Shown piece after piece: positions 1-8,454 of a DNA stretch of 64,000 nucleotides. The DNA is from Devosia sp. LC5. Its GTDB lineage: Bacteria; Pseudomonadota; Alphaproteobacteria; Rhizobiales; Devosiaceae. The first letter of the stretch is position 1. Each line of letters starts with the position of its first letter. The translations under genes and the position numbers were made by a program. The stretch spans positions 102,001 to 166,000 of the forward strand of contig NZ_JNNO01000045.1 of the NCBI RefSeq assembly GCF_000735585.1, read 5' to 3'. The notes beneath the pieces were generated by a model. That model saw nothing but the letters and a program-made list of their open reading frames with translations. It did no database searches and was not told the DNA's origin.

Positions 1-936
1 TTACGCGCCGCCGTCGAACTTCATGACCGGGATGCCGAGCTTGCGGGCCTTATCCGCAAGGTTCTCCTGAATCCCGGTGCCGGGGAAGACGAGGACGCCG
101 ATCGGCAGGGTGTCGAGCATGGCGTCGTTGCGCTTGAAGGGCGCGGCCTTGGCGTGCTTCGTCCAGTCGGGCTTGAAGGCGACCTGCGGCACCTTGCGGT
201 GATCGGCCCAGCGGGAGGCGATCAGCTCGGCTCCCTTCGGCGAGCCGCCATGCAGCAGCACCATGTCGGGGTGCTTGGCATGGACCTGATCGAGCTTCGC
301 CCAGATCAGGCGGTGGTCGTTGAAGTCCGCGCCGCCCGTGACGGCGACCCTGGGACCGGCGGGCAACAGCACTTCGGTCTCGGCCCGGCGTTTCGCGGCG
401 AGGAAATCCCGGCTGTCGATCATCGCCGAGGTCAGGTTGCGATGGTTGACCATCGAGCCGCTGCGCGGCCGCCAGGGCTTGTGGGTGTGGTGCTCGAAAG
501 CATCCGCCGCGAGGTCACGGAAGAGTTCCATGCTGTTGCGCCGCTCGATCAGGGTTTGCCCCTCCGCCGTGAGGCGTTCGAGTTCGACGCTCTTGACCTC
601 GCTGCCGTCCTGCTCGCGCTGCAGGCGTCGCTGCGCCTGCTCGTTATCGTCCAGGTCGCGTTCCACCCGGTCCGTGGCACGGTGGAAGAGGTTGACGGCC
701 CCCCAGAGCAGATCGTCGAGATCGGGTTCGAGGCGGGTGTCGCCGAGCGTCGAGACGAGGGCGTCAAAGATGTCTGCGACAGCGGCGGCGACGTCATTGC
801 CCTCGGGCAGCGGCCGTGGATCGGGTTCGTCCTGAAACGGGCGGTAGCCGTAGAGCTGGAGTTCGGTGAGGACATGATCGGTAGGGGATGAGCTGTGGAT
901 CGGCTCGAAGCCTGCGGTATCGTCTTCGTTCATCAT
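1..936 (-). CDS. DUF2493 (SLOG-like) domain protein
   Basis: A 311-residue protein. The C-terminal ~115 residues are a DUF2493 domain of the YspA/SLOG Rossmann type: RVAVTGGADFND opens it, LLHGGSPKGAE and VLVFPGTGI follow. SLOG domains bind nucleotides or nucleotide-derived ligands, but the ligand here is unknown. The N-terminal part is charged and probably helical, without a family I recognise. The start at 936 is preferred over an upstream in-frame ATG at 969 because AAGGA lies about 9 nt upstream. The stop codon is the first triplet of the window, so the gene is complete. It is last in a minus-strand block of maintenance and anti-restriction genes and is preceded by a hairpin-rich leader. 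Confidence 0.85.
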   Translation of the reverse strand: MMNEDDTAGFEPIHSSSPTDHVLTELQLYGYRPFQDEPDPRPLPEGNDVAAAVADIFDALVSTLGDTRLEPDLDDLLWGAVNLFHRATDRVERDLDDNEQAQRRLQREQDGSEVKSVELERLTAEGQTLIERRNSMELFRDLAADAFEHHTHKPWRPRSGSMVNHRNLTSAMIDSRDFLAAKRRAETEVLLPAGPRVAVTGGADFNDHRLIWAKLDQVHAKHPDMVLLHGGSPKGAELIASRWADHRKVPQVAFKPDWTKHAKAAPFKRNDAMLDTLPIGVLVFPGTGIQENLADKARKLGIPVMKFDGGA

Positions 937-1268
937 CGGGAGCGTCCTTCGTCTGGAGACCGCGCCCATCGCGGCCTTCGCAGGCGTCGAAGCCCACAGG
1001 CGGGACGGACTGGCAGCCCTCGCGCTCCCGCGAGGGCCTTGATGGCCGGGTTCGGGCTATTTTGCTTCGCGGTGCAAAGGCGGGGCTCGTCCCCGCCGGC
1101 GGAAAATAGCCCGAACCCGGCCATTGCCCGGCTGGCCCGTTTGTGGGCCGATAGCCCTCTCAGAAGGCCGTGGGCGCCGGCCTCTCCGACAGAAGGATCG
1201 TCCCCTGAAGGATGACCGGAGACGGCAGGTGGAGACGCCAGGACCACGCCATGCCCCCGCCGATCTCC
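937..1268. other. Non-coding hairpin cluster
   Basis: About 330 bases between two minus-strand genes with no convincing gene. Position 1017-1036 is an 8-bp hairpin (CCCTCGCG, loop CTCC, CGCGAGGG). Positions 1042-1063 and 1103-1124 form a perfect 22-bp inverted repeat, whose 39-nt loop holds a 7-bp hairpin (GGCGGGG 1079-1085, CCCCGCC 1091-1097). Positions 1134-1138 and 1145-1149 form a fourth, short stem. At 1154-1167 lies a CTCTCA box also seen in the leaders of other genes in this block. It could be a single-strand promoter, a replication or transfer signal, or a structured mRNA leader for the DUF2493 gene. Confidence 0.7.
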
Positions 1269-2306
1269 TCACTCCTCCATGAACCGGCGGACGTCTTCGG
1301 GATGAAGCTGGTCCTTCAAGGCCGCCCGGAGGGCGTCGACGCCGCGCCAGCGCAGATCGTCGTTGAAGTCCTCACGCACCGGCGACACTGAAACCGCCTC
1401 GATCCCGAAGCTCGTCGCTCTGGTGATCAGGCTGTCCCTGGCGCCATCCCCGGCCGGGTCGCGATCCCGAAGGACATAGAGCCTGCGCAGCCCCACCGGG
1501 AACAGGACGGCGGCGAGGTGAGCGGCCGAAAGCGCCGCCAGCATCGGCATGTGGGGCAGAACCTGACGGGGCGACAGCACGGTCTCGATTCCCTCTCCGG
1601 CGGCGAGCACCTCACCAGCGAGACCGAAGCGGACGCCGTGGCCGAGAAGGTCGCCCATCGCCCGCCTCGGTGTCTCGACCGGCGCCTTGCCGGACCCGTC
1701 CGGGGAAAGCCAGGTGCGATGCGCGCCGGTTTGTCGCCCGGCCAGGTCGGTGACGGAAGCGACCATCGCCGGCCAGATCTCGGTGGGCGAATGCTCGTCG
1801 GGCCGATAGTAGCACCTGGGATGATAGCGCAGCGCGGCGGCGTCGAAGAGCGACGTGATCGCTCTCCCGCCCAGGTAGGTCGCCGCCAGTGTGCCGTGGA
1901 TCGGCTGCGACATGGCGGAGAGCCGCCGTGCCGCTTCCGGCGAACCGACAGCCGCACGCGACACCCTGCCGATCGGCGTCCTCGTCTGTTCCGGCTCGGG
2001 ATGCGGGAGACTGAGGAAACGGCGCGCTTCCTCGGCCACGTCCTTGAAGTCGACCAGGCCGAGCGCCTCGCGGATGACGTCGAGAAGATCGCCATGTTCG
2101 CCGGTCGCGGCATCCGTCCATTTGCCCGCCGGACCTTTGGCGGAATCCCGGAGACGGACATAGAGGGACCGGCCGGGATTGTTCTGGGCATCCCCGACCA
2201 GCCAGTAATTGCCTGCCCGCCGGCCGGAGGACAGGTATTCGCGGCAGACCGCCTCGGCCTCCCGGCCGAGGCGGTGCGCCAGCTCCGATGCGTCATGGCG
2301 GGCCAT
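1269..2306 (-). CDS. Toprim domain protein (primase-like)
   Basis: A 345-residue protein ending in a Toprim fold: the acidic residue in LAAGEGIETVLSP and the DxD of LYVLRDRDPAGDGA are the metal-binding motifs of primase and topoisomerase-type Toprim domains. The N-terminal half (KWTDAATGEHGDLLDVI) matches the DUF7146-type region found before Toprim in plasmid and ICE proteins. It probably acts on DNA during replication or transfer of the element. No zinc-finger cysteine cluster of a full DnaG primase is visible. The ATG at 2306 overlaps the stop of the upstream helicase gene (ATGA), indicating translational coupling; a longer reading-frame extension to 2834 lies inside that gene and is rejected. 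Confidence 0.85.
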   Translation of the reverse strand: MARHDASELAHRLGREAEAVCREYLSSGRRAGNYWLVGDAQNNPGRSLYVRLRDSAKGPAGKWTDAATGEHGDLLDVIREALGLVDFKDVAEEARRFLSLPHPEPEQTRTPIGRVSRAAVGSPEAARRLSAMSQPIHGTLAATYLGGRAITSLFDAAALRYHPRCYYRPDEHSPTEIWPAMVASVTDLAGRQTGAHRTWLSPDGSGKAPVETPRRAMGDLLGHGVRFGLAGEVLAAGEGIETVLSPRQVLPHMPMLAALSAAHLAAVLFPVGLRRLYVLRDRDPAGDGARDSLITRATSFGIEAVSVSPVREDFNDDLRWRGVDALRAALKDQLHPEDVRRFMEE

Positions 2307-5300
2307 CAGGCGGCCTCCCGCTCGCCGATGCGCTCGACCGGCCAGCGGTCGAGGACACGGCCGAGCACCGCGACGCCGGACGCATCGGTCGGAACGAACA
2401 TCCGCAGCTTCCACGAGATAATTTCGTGGAAGAGGCCGTAAGCGCTGAGCCGCTCGCGCATCGTGTCGGTGAAGCCCGAGAGTTCGATGCGCTGCGCGCC
2501 CATGACACGCACCCGGCGAAGCTGGAGGCCCTCCGCGAGATCGAGGATCGTGCGTCCACCCATCAGCGCCGTGAAGGCGTCTTCCGGCGTGAGCGACGAT
2601 GCGCCGGTGGCGGTCGCATGGGCGACCCAGGCCGGCGAGACACGGCGGCCGATGATCCGCTCGCCCGCGTCGGTCTGGAGCCGATAGACGCGGGTGGATT
2701 CGTTCGGCAGCCGCTTCCAGATCGGCAGCAGCAGGCCCGTCACCATATGCAGGGTGCTGTCGGCGAACTCCGGCACCTCCGCGACCTCGGCGTTCCAGGC
2801 CGAGGCGAAGGCGTCCCGGTCGGCCTCGACCCAATGGGTTTCGCCCATGAGCCTGACGGGGATGTTCTGCGCCTCCATCGGCCGGATCAGCCGGACGCGG
2901 CGCTCGATCTCGCCATCGTCCAGCATGACGCTGGTGGTGGGCACCTGCATGGCGGCGCGGCCCGACCGCTCGTTGATGAGGAGCTTCGCCCTCGGATCGT
3001 CCAGATGGGCCAGGGCTTCGGCCAGCGTGACCGGATGATTGCGCTTGCGCTCGGTGATGGTCAGAAGGCGGGTTTCGGCGCCGGTGCGCGGGTGCGTGTA
3101 GATCGTCTGGCGCTCGGTGACGATGAAGCTTTCAGCCCGCAGCGTCTCCAGCCCAACGTCATAGGTGCCCGAGGCGATGGCGCCCTCGATCTTTGCGGCA
3201 AGAAGCTGCTCGAACGCGCCGAACAGCACGCCCTGAAGCTCGATGGTCAGCGCCAGCAGCCGATTGAGGAAGGTGGTGATTGCGGGCAACTCATCCTTGA
3301 TGCCGTTCGAGTCCATCAGCTTCAGGCCGGTCGCCGCCTCGAATCGTTCGAGCGAGCAGCCATCCACCTTGCCGCGCACCAGAAGGAGGTAGAGCTGACG
3401 CAGCGCGTCGCGGGCGTAGTGGCTCTCCAGATTGTCCTCGGGCCGGAACAGGCCCTGGCCGCCTGTCTGGCGCTGGCCGCGGGTGATCGCGCCCAGCGTG
3501 TCGAGGCGGCGGGCGATCGTCGAGAGGAAGCGCTTCTCGGCCTTCACGTTGGTGGAGATCGGCCTGAAGAGCGGCGCTTGTTTCTGGTTCGTCCTGTTCG
3601 TGCGGCCGAGTCCCTGAATGGCGGTGTCGGCCTTCCAGCCGGCCTCGAGCAGGTAGTGGACGCGCAGCCGGGTGTTTTTGGCCGAAAGCTCGGCGTGATA
3701 GCTGCGACCCGTCCCGCCCGCATCGCTGAACACCAGGGCGCGCTTCTGATCGTCCATGAACGCCTGGGTCTCGGCGAGGTTGGCCGAACCAGCGCGGTTC
3801 TCGACGACAAGGCGGTCGAGGGTCACGCCCTGGCCCGGCTTGCGGATGATGCGGCGCGACCGGCCCGTCACCTCGGCTACGGTGTCCGTGCCGAAATGCT
3901 GGACGAGCTGATCGAGCGCGCCGGGGACCGGCGGCAGGCTGGCGAGGTTGGCGATCAGTTCGTCACGCCGGGCGACCGCCTCGCGGCTTTCGACCGGCTG
4001 ACCGTCGCGATAGACCGGCCGTGACGACAGATTGCCTTCGCTGTCGGTGAACGGCTCGTAGAGTTGCACCGGGAAGGAATGGGCCAGATAGTCGAGCACG
4101 TATTCCCTCGGGGTGATGCCGACGCGGACGTCGTTCCATTCCTCCGTCGGCAGTTCCGCCAGGCGGCGCTCCATCAGCGCTTCGCCGGTCGAGACGATCT
4201 GGATGACGGCCGAATGGCCCGCTTCCAGATCGGCCGTGATCGAGCGGATCAGGGTCGGCGTCTTCATCGAGGTCAGGAGATGGCCGAAGAAGCGCTGCTT
4301 GGCGCTCTCGAAGGCCGAACGGGCGGCCGACTTCGCCTGCCGGTTCAGCGTGCCGGACGAGCCGGTGATGTTGGCGGCCTCCATCGCCGCATCCAGATTG
4401 TTATGGATAACGGCGAAGGCCCCGGCATAGGCATCGTAGATGCGGACCTGCTCGGGCGTCAGCTCGTGCTCGACCAGTTCGTACTCGACGCCGGCGAAGG
4501 AGAGCGAGCGGGCGGTGTAGAGGCCGAGCGCGCGCAGGTCGCGGGCGAGAACCTCCATCGCCGCGACACCGCCGCCTTCGATGGCTTCGACGAACTCAGC
4601 CCGCGTCGCGAATGGGAAATCCTCGCCGCCCCACAGGCCCATTCTCTGCGCGTAGGCGAGATTGTGGACCGTGGTGGCGCCGGTGGCCGAGACATAGACG
4701 ATCCGGGCGTTCGGCAGGGCGTGCTGAAGGCGCAGACCCGCGCGGCCCTGCTGCGACGCGGCGACGTCACCGCGTTCTCCCTTGCTGCCTGCGGCGTTCT
4801 GCATTGAATGCGCCTCGTCGAAGATCACCACTCCATCGAAATCGGAGCCCAACCATTCGACGATCTGCTTGACCCTGGAAACCCGCTCGCCGCGGTCGTC
4901 GGAGCGTAGCGTGGCATAGGTCGTAAATAGGACGCCTTCCGGCAGCGTGACCGGCTTGCCCTGCGGGAAGCGCGAGAGCGGCGTGACCAGCAGCCGCTCC
5001 ATGCCGAGGGCCGACCAGTCGCGCTGCGCGTCCTCCAGCAGCTTGTCGGATTTCGAGATCCACACCGCCTTGCGGCGGCCCTGCATCCAGTTGTCCAGGA
5101 TGATGGCGGCGGATTCCCGGCCTTTGCCAACGCCGGTGCCGTCGCCGACGAAGAACCCTTGCCGGAAGCGGATGGCGCCCTTCGCGTCCTCTGGCGCGGC
5201 GCTGACGACATCGAGCGTGTCGTCCACCGTCCAGGCGCCGGCGAGGTGGTCCGAATGGGCTTGTCCGGCATAGATGACGGTTTCGAGCTGAGCGTCGGAC

Positions 5301-6655
5301 AGCAGGCCGAGGATGGTCTTCGGCAGATGCGGCCGGTAGCTGGGCTTCGGCGGGGCGACGCTCGCCATGGCCGCCGACTGGACGAGCTGGGTCGGGTGGG
5401 CCTGAGAGCCGGGAATACGGATGACCTGAAGCCCGTATTCCTCATAGATGGCGTCGGTGATGTGGCCGCCTTCGGCTGGCCGCCAATCGATGGTCTCATA
5501 ATCGAGAGGCGCGGCCTCCGGCTCGGCCGGTGGCATGGGGCGCGCGGCTTTCGCGGCGCGGTTGACGTAGCCGCGCACGGTGCGAGGAGCGGCGACCGCC
5601 GAGGCGGCAATCGGGATACCGGACAAGGCGACCGGCAGCCGGGCCGGAAGCTGAGCGCCGATCCACGACATCAGCGTGGCGGCGTCCGGTGCGACGCCGG
5701 GAGCGGCGGGGAACACGGCGGGATCGGCGGCCGGCAGCTTGTCGATGACGGTCAGCCGTGTGGGGAAGGTCGTGCCATGCTTGGCATAGACCGCCTCGTC
5801 GATCGCGGCGGAGAAGACAATGCGGCCACGCTCCTGCAACCGGGTGAAGGCCGGGGTCCAGGCCGGAATGTCGGGCGCGAAGTTCGAGCCGGTGATCGTC
5901 ACCAGCCGCCCGCCAGGCGCAAGACGCGCCAGTGCCGAGGCGACATGGCGGAAGGCCGCGTCGGCCACGCGGCCCTCGACATTGGCCATGACCGAGAACG
6001 GCGGGTTCATCAGCACGACGCTGGGGACCAGGCCGGGATCGAGGTGGTCATCGATCTGCGCCGCGTCGAAACGGGTGACGGGAAGAGCCGGAAAGAGGGA
6101 AGAAAGGAGATCGGCGCGCATTTCGGCCAGCTCGTTGAGCACGAGCACGCCGCCCGCGATCTCGGCCAGGATGGCGAGTAGGCCGGTGCCGGCCGAAGGC
6201 TCCAGCACACGGTCGGCCGGGGTGATGGCGGCTGCAGTCGCCGCGACCAGGCCGAGCGGGATCGGGGTCGAGAATTGTTGGAACGACTGTGCTTCCTCGG
6301 AGCGGCGCGTATGCGTCGGCAACAGGCTGGCGATCTTCGTCAGCAGTGGCAGAGTCTCGGCCGCCGAACCGGCTTTACGGAAAAGCGCCTTTCCGTATTT
6401 GCGGAGGAACAGAACGGTCGCAGCCTCGCAGGCTTCGTAGGCGGTTTTCCAGTTCCAGGCGCCCGTCACGTCGGAAGCGCCGAAGGCGGTTTCCATCGCG
6501 CCGCGCAACGTGGCGGCGTCGATGCGCTGACCGCGCTCGAGATGGGGCAGCAGCAGGCCGGCGGCCGCGAAGACGGATGCGGCCGTTTCGGTGTCGGGGG
6601 CAAGCGGAAGCGGCGCGGAAGCCGGAGCCTCCGCGTATGCGGAAATCATGTTCAT
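2306..6655 (-). CDS. Strawberry-notch-like helicase with N-terminal DNA methyltransferase domain
   Basis: A 1449-residue protein of the plasmid/ICE strawberry-notch type. Residues ~130-310 form a SAM-dependent methyltransferase-like domain: motif I LEPSAGTG at 151-158 and the N6-adenine type catalytic motif NPPF at 217-220. Residues ~440-760 are a superfamily-2 helicase core: Walker A GTGVGKG around 505-511, DEAH at 613-616, SAT at 656-658. A second helicase domain follows, with GLGRTNRTNQ. The start at 6655 has GAGG 8 nt upstream and follows a conserved structured leader. It likely manipulates and may methylate element DNA on entry into a new host; that role is inferred. It is coupled to the downstream Toprim gene. 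Confidence 0.88.
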   Translation of the reverse strand: MNMISAYAEAPASAPLPLAPDTETAASVFAAAGLLLPHLERGQRIDAATLRGAMETAFGASDVTGAWNWKTAYEACEAATVLFLRKYGKALFRKAGSAAETLPLLTKIASLLPTHTRRSEEAQSFQQFSTPIPLGLVAATAAAITPADRVLEPSAGTGLLAILAEIAGGVLVLNELAEMRADLLSSLFPALPVTRFDAAQIDDHLDPGLVPSVVLMNPPFSVMANVEGRVADAAFRHVASALARLAPGGRLVTITGSNFAPDIPAWTPAFTRLQERGRIVFSAAIDEAVYAKHGTTFPTRLTVIDKLPAADPAVFPAAPGVAPDAATLMSWIGAQLPARLPVALSGIPIAASAVAAPRTVRGYVNRAAKAARPMPPAEPEAAPLDYETIDWRPAEGGHITDAIYEEYGLQVIRIPGSQAHPTQLVQSAAMASVAPPKPSYRPHLPKTILGLLSDAQLETVIYAGQAHSDHLAGAWTVDDTLDVVSAAPEDAKGAIRFRQGFFVGDGTGVGKGRESAAIILDNWMQGRRKAVWISKSDKLLEDAQRDWSALGMERLLVTPLSRFPQGKPVTLPEGVLFTTYATLRSDDRGERVSRVKQIVEWLGSDFDGVVIFDEAHSMQNAAGSKGERGDVAASQQGRAGLRLQHALPNARIVYVSATGATTVHNLAYAQRMGLWGGEDFPFATRAEFVEAIEGGGVAAMEVLARDLRALGLYTARSLSFAGVEYELVEHELTPEQVRIYDAYAGAFAVIHNNLDAAMEAANITGSSGTLNRQAKSAARSAFESAKQRFFGHLLTSMKTPTLIRSITADLEAGHSAVIQIVSTGEALMERRLAELPTEEWNDVRVGITPREYVLDYLAHSFPVQLYEPFTDSEGNLSSRPVYRDGQPVESREAVARRDELIANLASLPPVPGALDQLVQHFGTDTVAEVTGRSRRIIRKPGQGVTLDRLVVENRAGSANLAETQAFMDDQKRALVFSDAGGTGRSYHAELSAKNTRLRVHYLLEAGWKADTAIQGLGRTNRTNQKQAPLFRPISTNVKAEKRFLSTIARRLDTLGAITRGQRQTGGQGLFRPEDNLESHYARDALRQLYLLLVRGKVDGCSLERFEAATGLKLMDSNGIKDELPAITTFLNRLLALTIELQGVLFGAFEQLLAAKIEGAIASGTYDVGLETLRAESFIVTERQTIYTHPRTGAETRLLTITERKRNHPVTLAEALAHLDDPRAKLLINERSGRAAMQVPTTSVMLDDGEIERRVRLIRPMEAQNIPVRLMGETHWVEADRDAFASAWNAEVAEVPEFADSTLHMVTGLLLPIWKRLPNESTRVYRLQTDAGERIIGRRVSPAWVAHATATGASSLTPEDAFTALMGGRTILDLAEGLQLRRVRVMGAQRIELSGFTDTMRERLSAYGLFHEIISWKLRMFVPTDASGVAVLGRVLDRWPVERIGEREAA

Positions 6656-6765
6656 GGGAAACACCTCGGGAGAGCGGGACAGGATCGAGCCGCGCAGCGC
6701 TCTCTCTCGACCGCGCAGACTCAAACCCGTCCCGGCCCCCTCTGCCTCTCAAAGGCGGGCCGTGG
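6656..6765 (-). promoter_or_regulatory. Conserved structured leader of the helicase gene
   Basis: On the minus strand this leader has the 16-mer TTTGAGAGGCAGAGGG (6753-6738), then GACGGGTTTGAGT (6731-6719), then GTCGAGAGAGAG (6711-6700), then the ribosome site. An outer stem CGGGAC/GTCCCG pairs 6675-6680 with 6729-6734. The same layout, and the identical 16-mer, occurs before the ArdB-like gene, and related versions precede the ParB and ArdC genes. No sigma-70 hexamers are obvious in it. Confidence 0.6.
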
Positions 6766-6777
6766 CCGGCATTACAA

Positions 6778-6805
6778 AAGCGCCCCACCGGAAGGCGGGG
6801 CGCTT
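6778..6805 (-). terminator. Rho-independent terminator after the ArdB-like gene
   Basis: A 9-bp stem (AAGCGCCCC at 6778-6786 with GGGGCGCTT at 6797-6805). Read on the minus strand it is followed by a short T run (TTTTG), just past the stop of the ArdB-like gene at 6813. Confidence 0.75.
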
Positions 6806-6812
6806 GTAAGAT

Positions 6813-7235
6813 TCAGTCGATGGCCTGGAAGATATCCGGGGCTGCGGGATGATCCGCAGCGTAGGCGTAAAGGCGGGCATAGCCTTCTGCGAGCCGGTCG
6901 GACTCGTGGCGGAACGAGAGGTGGGAGAAGGTGAACAATGTCGCGATGATCCCGGCGGCGTCGGCCGAGACCTCGCCATCAAAGCCGTTGCCTTCGCAGG
7001 AGATCCGAAAGCGCGGCTTCGACGTCGGCGCGAGATAGAGCGGCTCACCGTCCAGTTCGTAGAAATCCCACAAGCCGCCGCCGTAGTCGTCGGGGCTCAG
7101 CCATTCCATGAAGCTGAAGACCGCATTCTCCGCGATGATGAGGAGGGGAAGACCGAAAAGCCGGGGAAGAAACTCCATGCGGCGGGCTTCGGGGACGAGG
7201 GTGGCGAGCGAAGTCGCAGGGGCAGGCAGGTTCAT
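6813..7235 (-). CDS. ArdB/KlcA-family anti-restriction protein
   Basis: A 140-residue protein with the usual length and pattern of the ArdB/KlcA family: PRLFG near the N-terminus, ENAVFSFMEWLSPDDYGGGLWDFYEL (given here as ENAVFSFME and YGGGLWDFYEL), then a C-terminal LYAYAADHP. ArdB proteins of conjugative plasmids relieve host type I restriction when the element enters a cell, without mimicking DNA in the ArdA manner. The start at 7235 has CCGGAG about 9 nt upstream; an upstream extension to 7292 falls in the leader and is rejected. That Shine-Dalgarno sequence can pair with TCCGG at 7306-7310 in the leader, so translation may be structure-controlled. Confidence 0.85.
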   Translation of the reverse strand: MNLPAPATSLATLVPEARRMEFLPRLFGLPLLIIAENAVFSFMEWLSPDDYGGGLWDFYELDGEPLYLAPTSKPRFRISCEGNGFDGEVSADAAGIIATLFTFSHLSFRHESDRLAEGYARLYAYAADHPAAPDIFQAID

Positions 7236-7330
7236 GGTGGGATACTCCGGAGGGGGAAAAAGCGCATCGCCGGGAGGCTCTCTCGCCCCCACGGATGCAG
7301 CCCTTTCCGGTTCACCCTCTGCCTCTCAAA
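7236..7330 (-). promoter_or_regulatory. Conserved structured leader of the ArdB-like gene
   Basis: Carries the 16-mer CCCTCTGCCTCTCAAA (plus strand, 7315-7330) that is identical to 6738-6753, plus a CTCTCTCG box. CCGGA (7247-7251) can pair with TCCGG (7306-7310), which would cover the Shine-Dalgarno region of the downstream gene. Confidence 0.55.
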
Positions 7331-7634
7331 AGCGGCCCTTGACGCCGCGCCACCACGCGATCCGCTCGTCGCGGCTGGCGCTGGCCAGCCGGTGCAACAG
7401 ATCGCCGTGACAGGCCAGCGGTGCGCAGAAGCAGACGAGATCGCGGCCGTGCAGTTCATCGAGTGCGCGAAGCAGATGATGCTGATCGGCGAGCCAGTGC
7501 TCGTGTTTCGCTATGACGGCGGCGCGGTCGCCGTCGGGGCCGATCCGGAACGGATTGCCCCATTTGCTGCCGCGGCCGATATAAACCGCTCCGGACGGAA
7601 CGCCGCTCACCCGCTTGTTCAAGACCCTGCACAT
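7326..7634 (-). CDS. DUF4326 domain protein
   Basis: A 102-residue protein that is almost entirely a DUF4326 domain: VYIGRGSKWGNPFRIG near the N-terminus and DLVCFCAPLACHGDLL near the C-terminus, with the paired Cys and His that mark this family. Its biochemical function is not established; it is frequent in phages, plasmids and ICEs. GGAGG lies about 5 nt before the ATG at 7634. The gene end overlaps the leader of the ArdB-like gene by a few bases, so the two are closely packed. It sits in the anti-restriction block, which suggests an accessory role in element establishment, but nothing in the sequence proves that. Confidence 0.82.
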   Translation of the reverse strand: MCRVLNKRVSGVPSGAVYIGRGSKWGNPFRIGPDGDRAAVIAKHEHWLADQHHLLRALDELHGRDLVCFCAPLACHGDLLHRLASASRDERIAWWRGVKGRF

Positions 7635-7809
7635 TTGCGCCTCCGATCCGTTGTGGCGCCCTCAGCCAGGGACGGCGTGAAGCGGCGACGGTCATGCGCC
7701 TGTGCAGAAACGGCCCGCCCGTTGACCGGCGGCGCGCGGCGTCCAGGCCAAGGTGCGCCCCAACGATCGAGAGCGCCTTCGCAGGGCTTGGAAGGCGTTG
7801 TGCGCGCGG

Positions 7810-8454
7810 TCAGCCGAAGCGACGGCCGGCCTCGGTGAAGGTGTATTCGTTGGCGTTGATCGCCTCGTCGACAGCCTCGTCCGAGGTCAGGTATTCGTAT
7901 TCGCGTTCGAGCTGCCGGTAGAGCCAGCGGGCAAGATCTCGCAGCGCCCCGGTCACGGCGTTTTCCGCGTCGGCGGTCATGTCCTGATAGGTCGGACTGT
8001 CGCGCTCGACGGAGATCGCCATGCAGTATTCGTGAAAATAGTGACCGCGATGGCTGGCCTCGGCGTGAAGCTTGAAGAAGTTGCGGCGCTGGATGGCCTG
8101 AAGCGCATCCGCGATCCGATGAAGCTCCGCGTCCTGGGGGGCGTAGTCCCTGATCCGGCGCGGGGCTTCTTTCCGGTAGGAATAGAAGGTCTCGAAGCAG
8201 GCGCCGTCGCCCTGACTCCAGAAGCCCCGGAACCAGAGGCAAGGCTCCTGCCGGGCGCCGCCGCCATAGAGGCGGACGGTGCGGGTCTTCAGCCGAAGGC
8301 CGAGGATTTCGGCGATGCGCTGGAAATCCTCATAGACGGCATCATACCAGTCGTTGTCGAAGCCGCCATCGCGATACCAAGCGCGGGCCTTCTCCTTGGT
8401 GGCGTCGGAGAGTTCGTCCAGATGATAGACGGTGGTTTCGATGACCTTACTCAT
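7810..8454 (-). CDS. Conserved mobile-element protein, function unknown
   Basis: A 214-residue acidic, aromatic-rich soluble protein without signal peptide or membrane segment. The N-terminus MSKVIETTVYHLDELSD and the stretch ARAWYRDGGFDNDWYDAVYEDF are features I associate with proteins of alphaproteobacterial ICEs and plasmids that are sometimes labelled antitoxin of a stability system; I see no DNA-binding domain to support that label. The start at 8454 overlaps the stop of the upstream gene by 8 nt (ATGAGTAA), so the two are translationally coupled. An in-frame extension to 8541 lies inside the neighbour and is rejected. Confidence 0.7.
   Translation of the reverse strand: MSKVIETTVYHLDELSDATKEKARAWYRDGGFDNDWYDAVYEDFQRIAEILGLRLKTRTVRLYGGGARQEPCLWFRGFWSQGDGACFETFYSYRKEAPRRIRDYAPQDAELHRIADALQAIQRRNFFKLHAEASHRGHYFHEYCMAISVERDSPTYQDMTADAENAVTGALRDLARWLYRQLEREYEYLTSDEAVDEAINANEYTFTEAGRRFG

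Noticed and set aside
2288..4024. Long plus-strand frame opposite the helicase gene
   Set aside because: A shadow of the GC-rich minus-strand gene: no ribosome site, low-complexity Arg/Gly content and no known domain. The same holds for other large antisense frames, such as those opposite parB and gltB.
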